This document shows, in pieces, positions 32,762 to 33,792 of a stretch of 33,792 bases of DNA (position 1 is the first letter of the stretch; every line of letters begins with the position of its first letter). Source of the DNA: a bacterium (GTDB lineage: Bacteria > Zhuqueibacterota > QNDG01 > JAGLOF01); assembly GCA_023139105.1 (NCBI GenBank), contig JAGLOF010000041.1, positions 1-33,792 of the forward strand, written 5' to 3'. Position numbers and translations under genes: made by a program. The notes under the pieces are model-generated. The model did not search any database and had not been told where the DNA came from. It saw only the letters and a program-made list of their open reading frames with translations.

Positions 32762-33792
32762 ATAAAAGACAGTTAGTGTTTCAAAGTCTGAAACATTACA
32801 GGCGCTCCAACTTAGGCGTGGTTCTGGGTACTCTGCTAGCAACAATGGTACTTACAGGTGCGCTTTTAGTAGGCGATTCCGTGCGGCACACATTGAGGCA
32901 CATGGCCGAATCCCGTATTGGTGATGTCGACTATATTCTCTCAGCCGGAGACAGATTTGTCAGAACGGCGTTGGCAGATGACCTGGCAAGCCAGACCAAT
33001 ACTGAAACGGCACCAATTCTCATGCTTGCAGGTGTCGGATCTGCTGATGGCGGACAAAGACGCACAGGCCGCATCCAGGTACTTGGCGTTGACCAACGAT
33101 TCTGGGGGCTGTCCGGCATTACTGATCGCACTGCAAATACAGGATATGATGGAGTTGTCATTAATCCGGCACTTGCTGAGCAATTAGAACTGACAGTTGG
33201 TGACCAGTGGCTTTTGCGCCTGGAATCTCAAGACTGGATTCCGGGAGACCTGCCTTTTGCAGCACGCGAGAGCAGGTCGCGTTCATTGCGGCTCGTTGTT
33301 ACGGCCATTGTGGAACGTGACAGTCTTGGTATATTTGGTTTGGAACCCAATCAACGTGATCCGCTGAACTGCTATCTGCCATTGCAGAGGCTGGCAGAAG
33401 AAGTAGAACGTACTGACATGGCAAACATGCTGCTGATCAAGGGTAATACAGACGTTGAAGAGTTGCACTCCGGACTGAATGCCGCTTTCAGATTGGCCGA
33501 CGGTGAATTTAATATCCGGAAAACTGGCTCTCAATGGGAAGTCAATTCACAACGTGTTTTTCTGGATACCGTCATCGAAGAGGCTGCCGAGTCATTGAAT
33601 CCACAGAGCTTGCTAACATATTTTGTCAACAGTATACGCAAGGACGAAAGATCTACACCATATTCATTTATTGCCGGTGTTGAATCAGGCGGACTGGAAG
33701 ACGATGAAATTATAATTACCGACTGGCTTGCCAAAGACCTTAATGCTAAAAGAGGCGACGTGGTAGATCTGAATTTCTGGCTTCCCGAGGCA
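32758..33792 (+). CDS. MacB/FtsX-type ABC permease, cut by the window end
   Basis: 345 codons are open from ATG 32758 to the last base, with no stop. One membrane segment (about 18-40, VVLGTLLATMVLTGALLVGD) is followed by a large extracytoplasmic domain, as in MacB-PCD/FtsX permeases. The LLVGDSVRHTLR stretch after the first segment is typical of a permease family common in planctomycete-like bacteria. The remaining membrane segments should lie beyond the window. It overlaps the ATPase stop (ATGA), so the two form one transporter, probably acting on envelope lipids or lipoproteins. Confidence 0.88.
   Translation, partial: MNKRQLVFQSLKHYRRSNLGVVLGTLLATMVLTGALLVGDSVRHTLRHMAESRIGDVDYILSAGDRFVRTALADDLASQTNTETAPILMLAGVGSADGGQRRTGRIQVLGVDQRFWGLSGITDRTANTGYDGVVINPALAEQLELTVGDQWLLRLESQDWIPGDLPFAARESRSRSLRLVVTAIVERDSLGIFGLEPNQRDPLNCYLPLQRLAEEVERTDMANMLLIKGNTDVEELHSGLNAAFRLADGEFNIRKTGSQWEVNSQRVFLDTVIEEAAESLNPQSLLTYFVNSIRKDERSTPYSFIAGVESGGLEDDEIIITDWLAKDLNAKRGDVVDLNFWLPEA

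Overview
The window reads as one strand of a bacterial chromosome with moderate GC. Every gene I can support lies on the + strand. Secreted, non-catalytic-looking PQQ-like beta-propellers that begin with a DWPRFRG-type motif are abundant. Together with NHL and PD40 propellers, Tat-exported iron-sulfur proteins and a family of ABC permeases with an LLVGDSVR motif, this points to the PVC lineage (Planctomycetes, Lentisphaerae, Kiritimatiellae or relatives), probably an anaerobe or facultative anaerobe. The lineage is an inference from protein style. No rRNA, tRNA, phage or transposase gene is visible.

Region 1 (1-8565) is a paralogous array. It holds a decayed PQQ-like fragment, then two consecutive [secreted ankyrin protein + secreted PQQ-like propeller] pairs, each closed by a strong hairpin terminator, then a further PQQ-like propeller.

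Region 2 (8601-27574) looks like one very long operon of 16 genes with overlaps or gaps of at most about 30 bases. It opens with a DGC-type Cys protein, a two-cluster ferredoxin, a radical SAM enzyme, a DUF116-polyprenyl diphosphate synthase fusion, a small prenyltransferase-beta/terpene-cyclase-like protein and a squalene-hopene-cyclase-like protein with an intact DxDD acid motif. Next come a membrane-anchored PQQ-like propeller, a Tat NHL lipoprotein, a tiny Tat four-Cys protein, a Tat polyferredoxin and a NapH-like membrane ferredoxin. A PD40 protein and an SsuABC/NMT1-type ABC importer follow, then another membrane-anchored PQQ-like propeller and a NuoE-NuoF fusion with extra clusters.

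Region 3 (27757-29328) is a [2Fe-2S]/NuoG-like/GltD-like flavoprotein that seems to lack the NAD(P)H-binding insertion. It is flanked by two spacers that share a dispersed repeat arm. Region 4 (29520-33792) carries a BamB-like lipoprotein, a GT4 glycosyltransferase and a MacB/LolD-type ATPase with its permease, which runs off the window.

Working model (inference): the NuoEF fusion and its flavoprotein partner take electrons from NADH. Cytoplasmic ferredoxins, the NapH-like protein and Tat-exported clusters move electrons across the membrane. The prenyl synthase, cyclases and radical SAM enzyme make and modify an unidentified polycyclic or polyprenyl lipid. The co-operonic union of a class II terpene cyclase cassette with a transmembrane iron-sulfur redox chain and beta-propellers is the best candidate here for an undescribed system.
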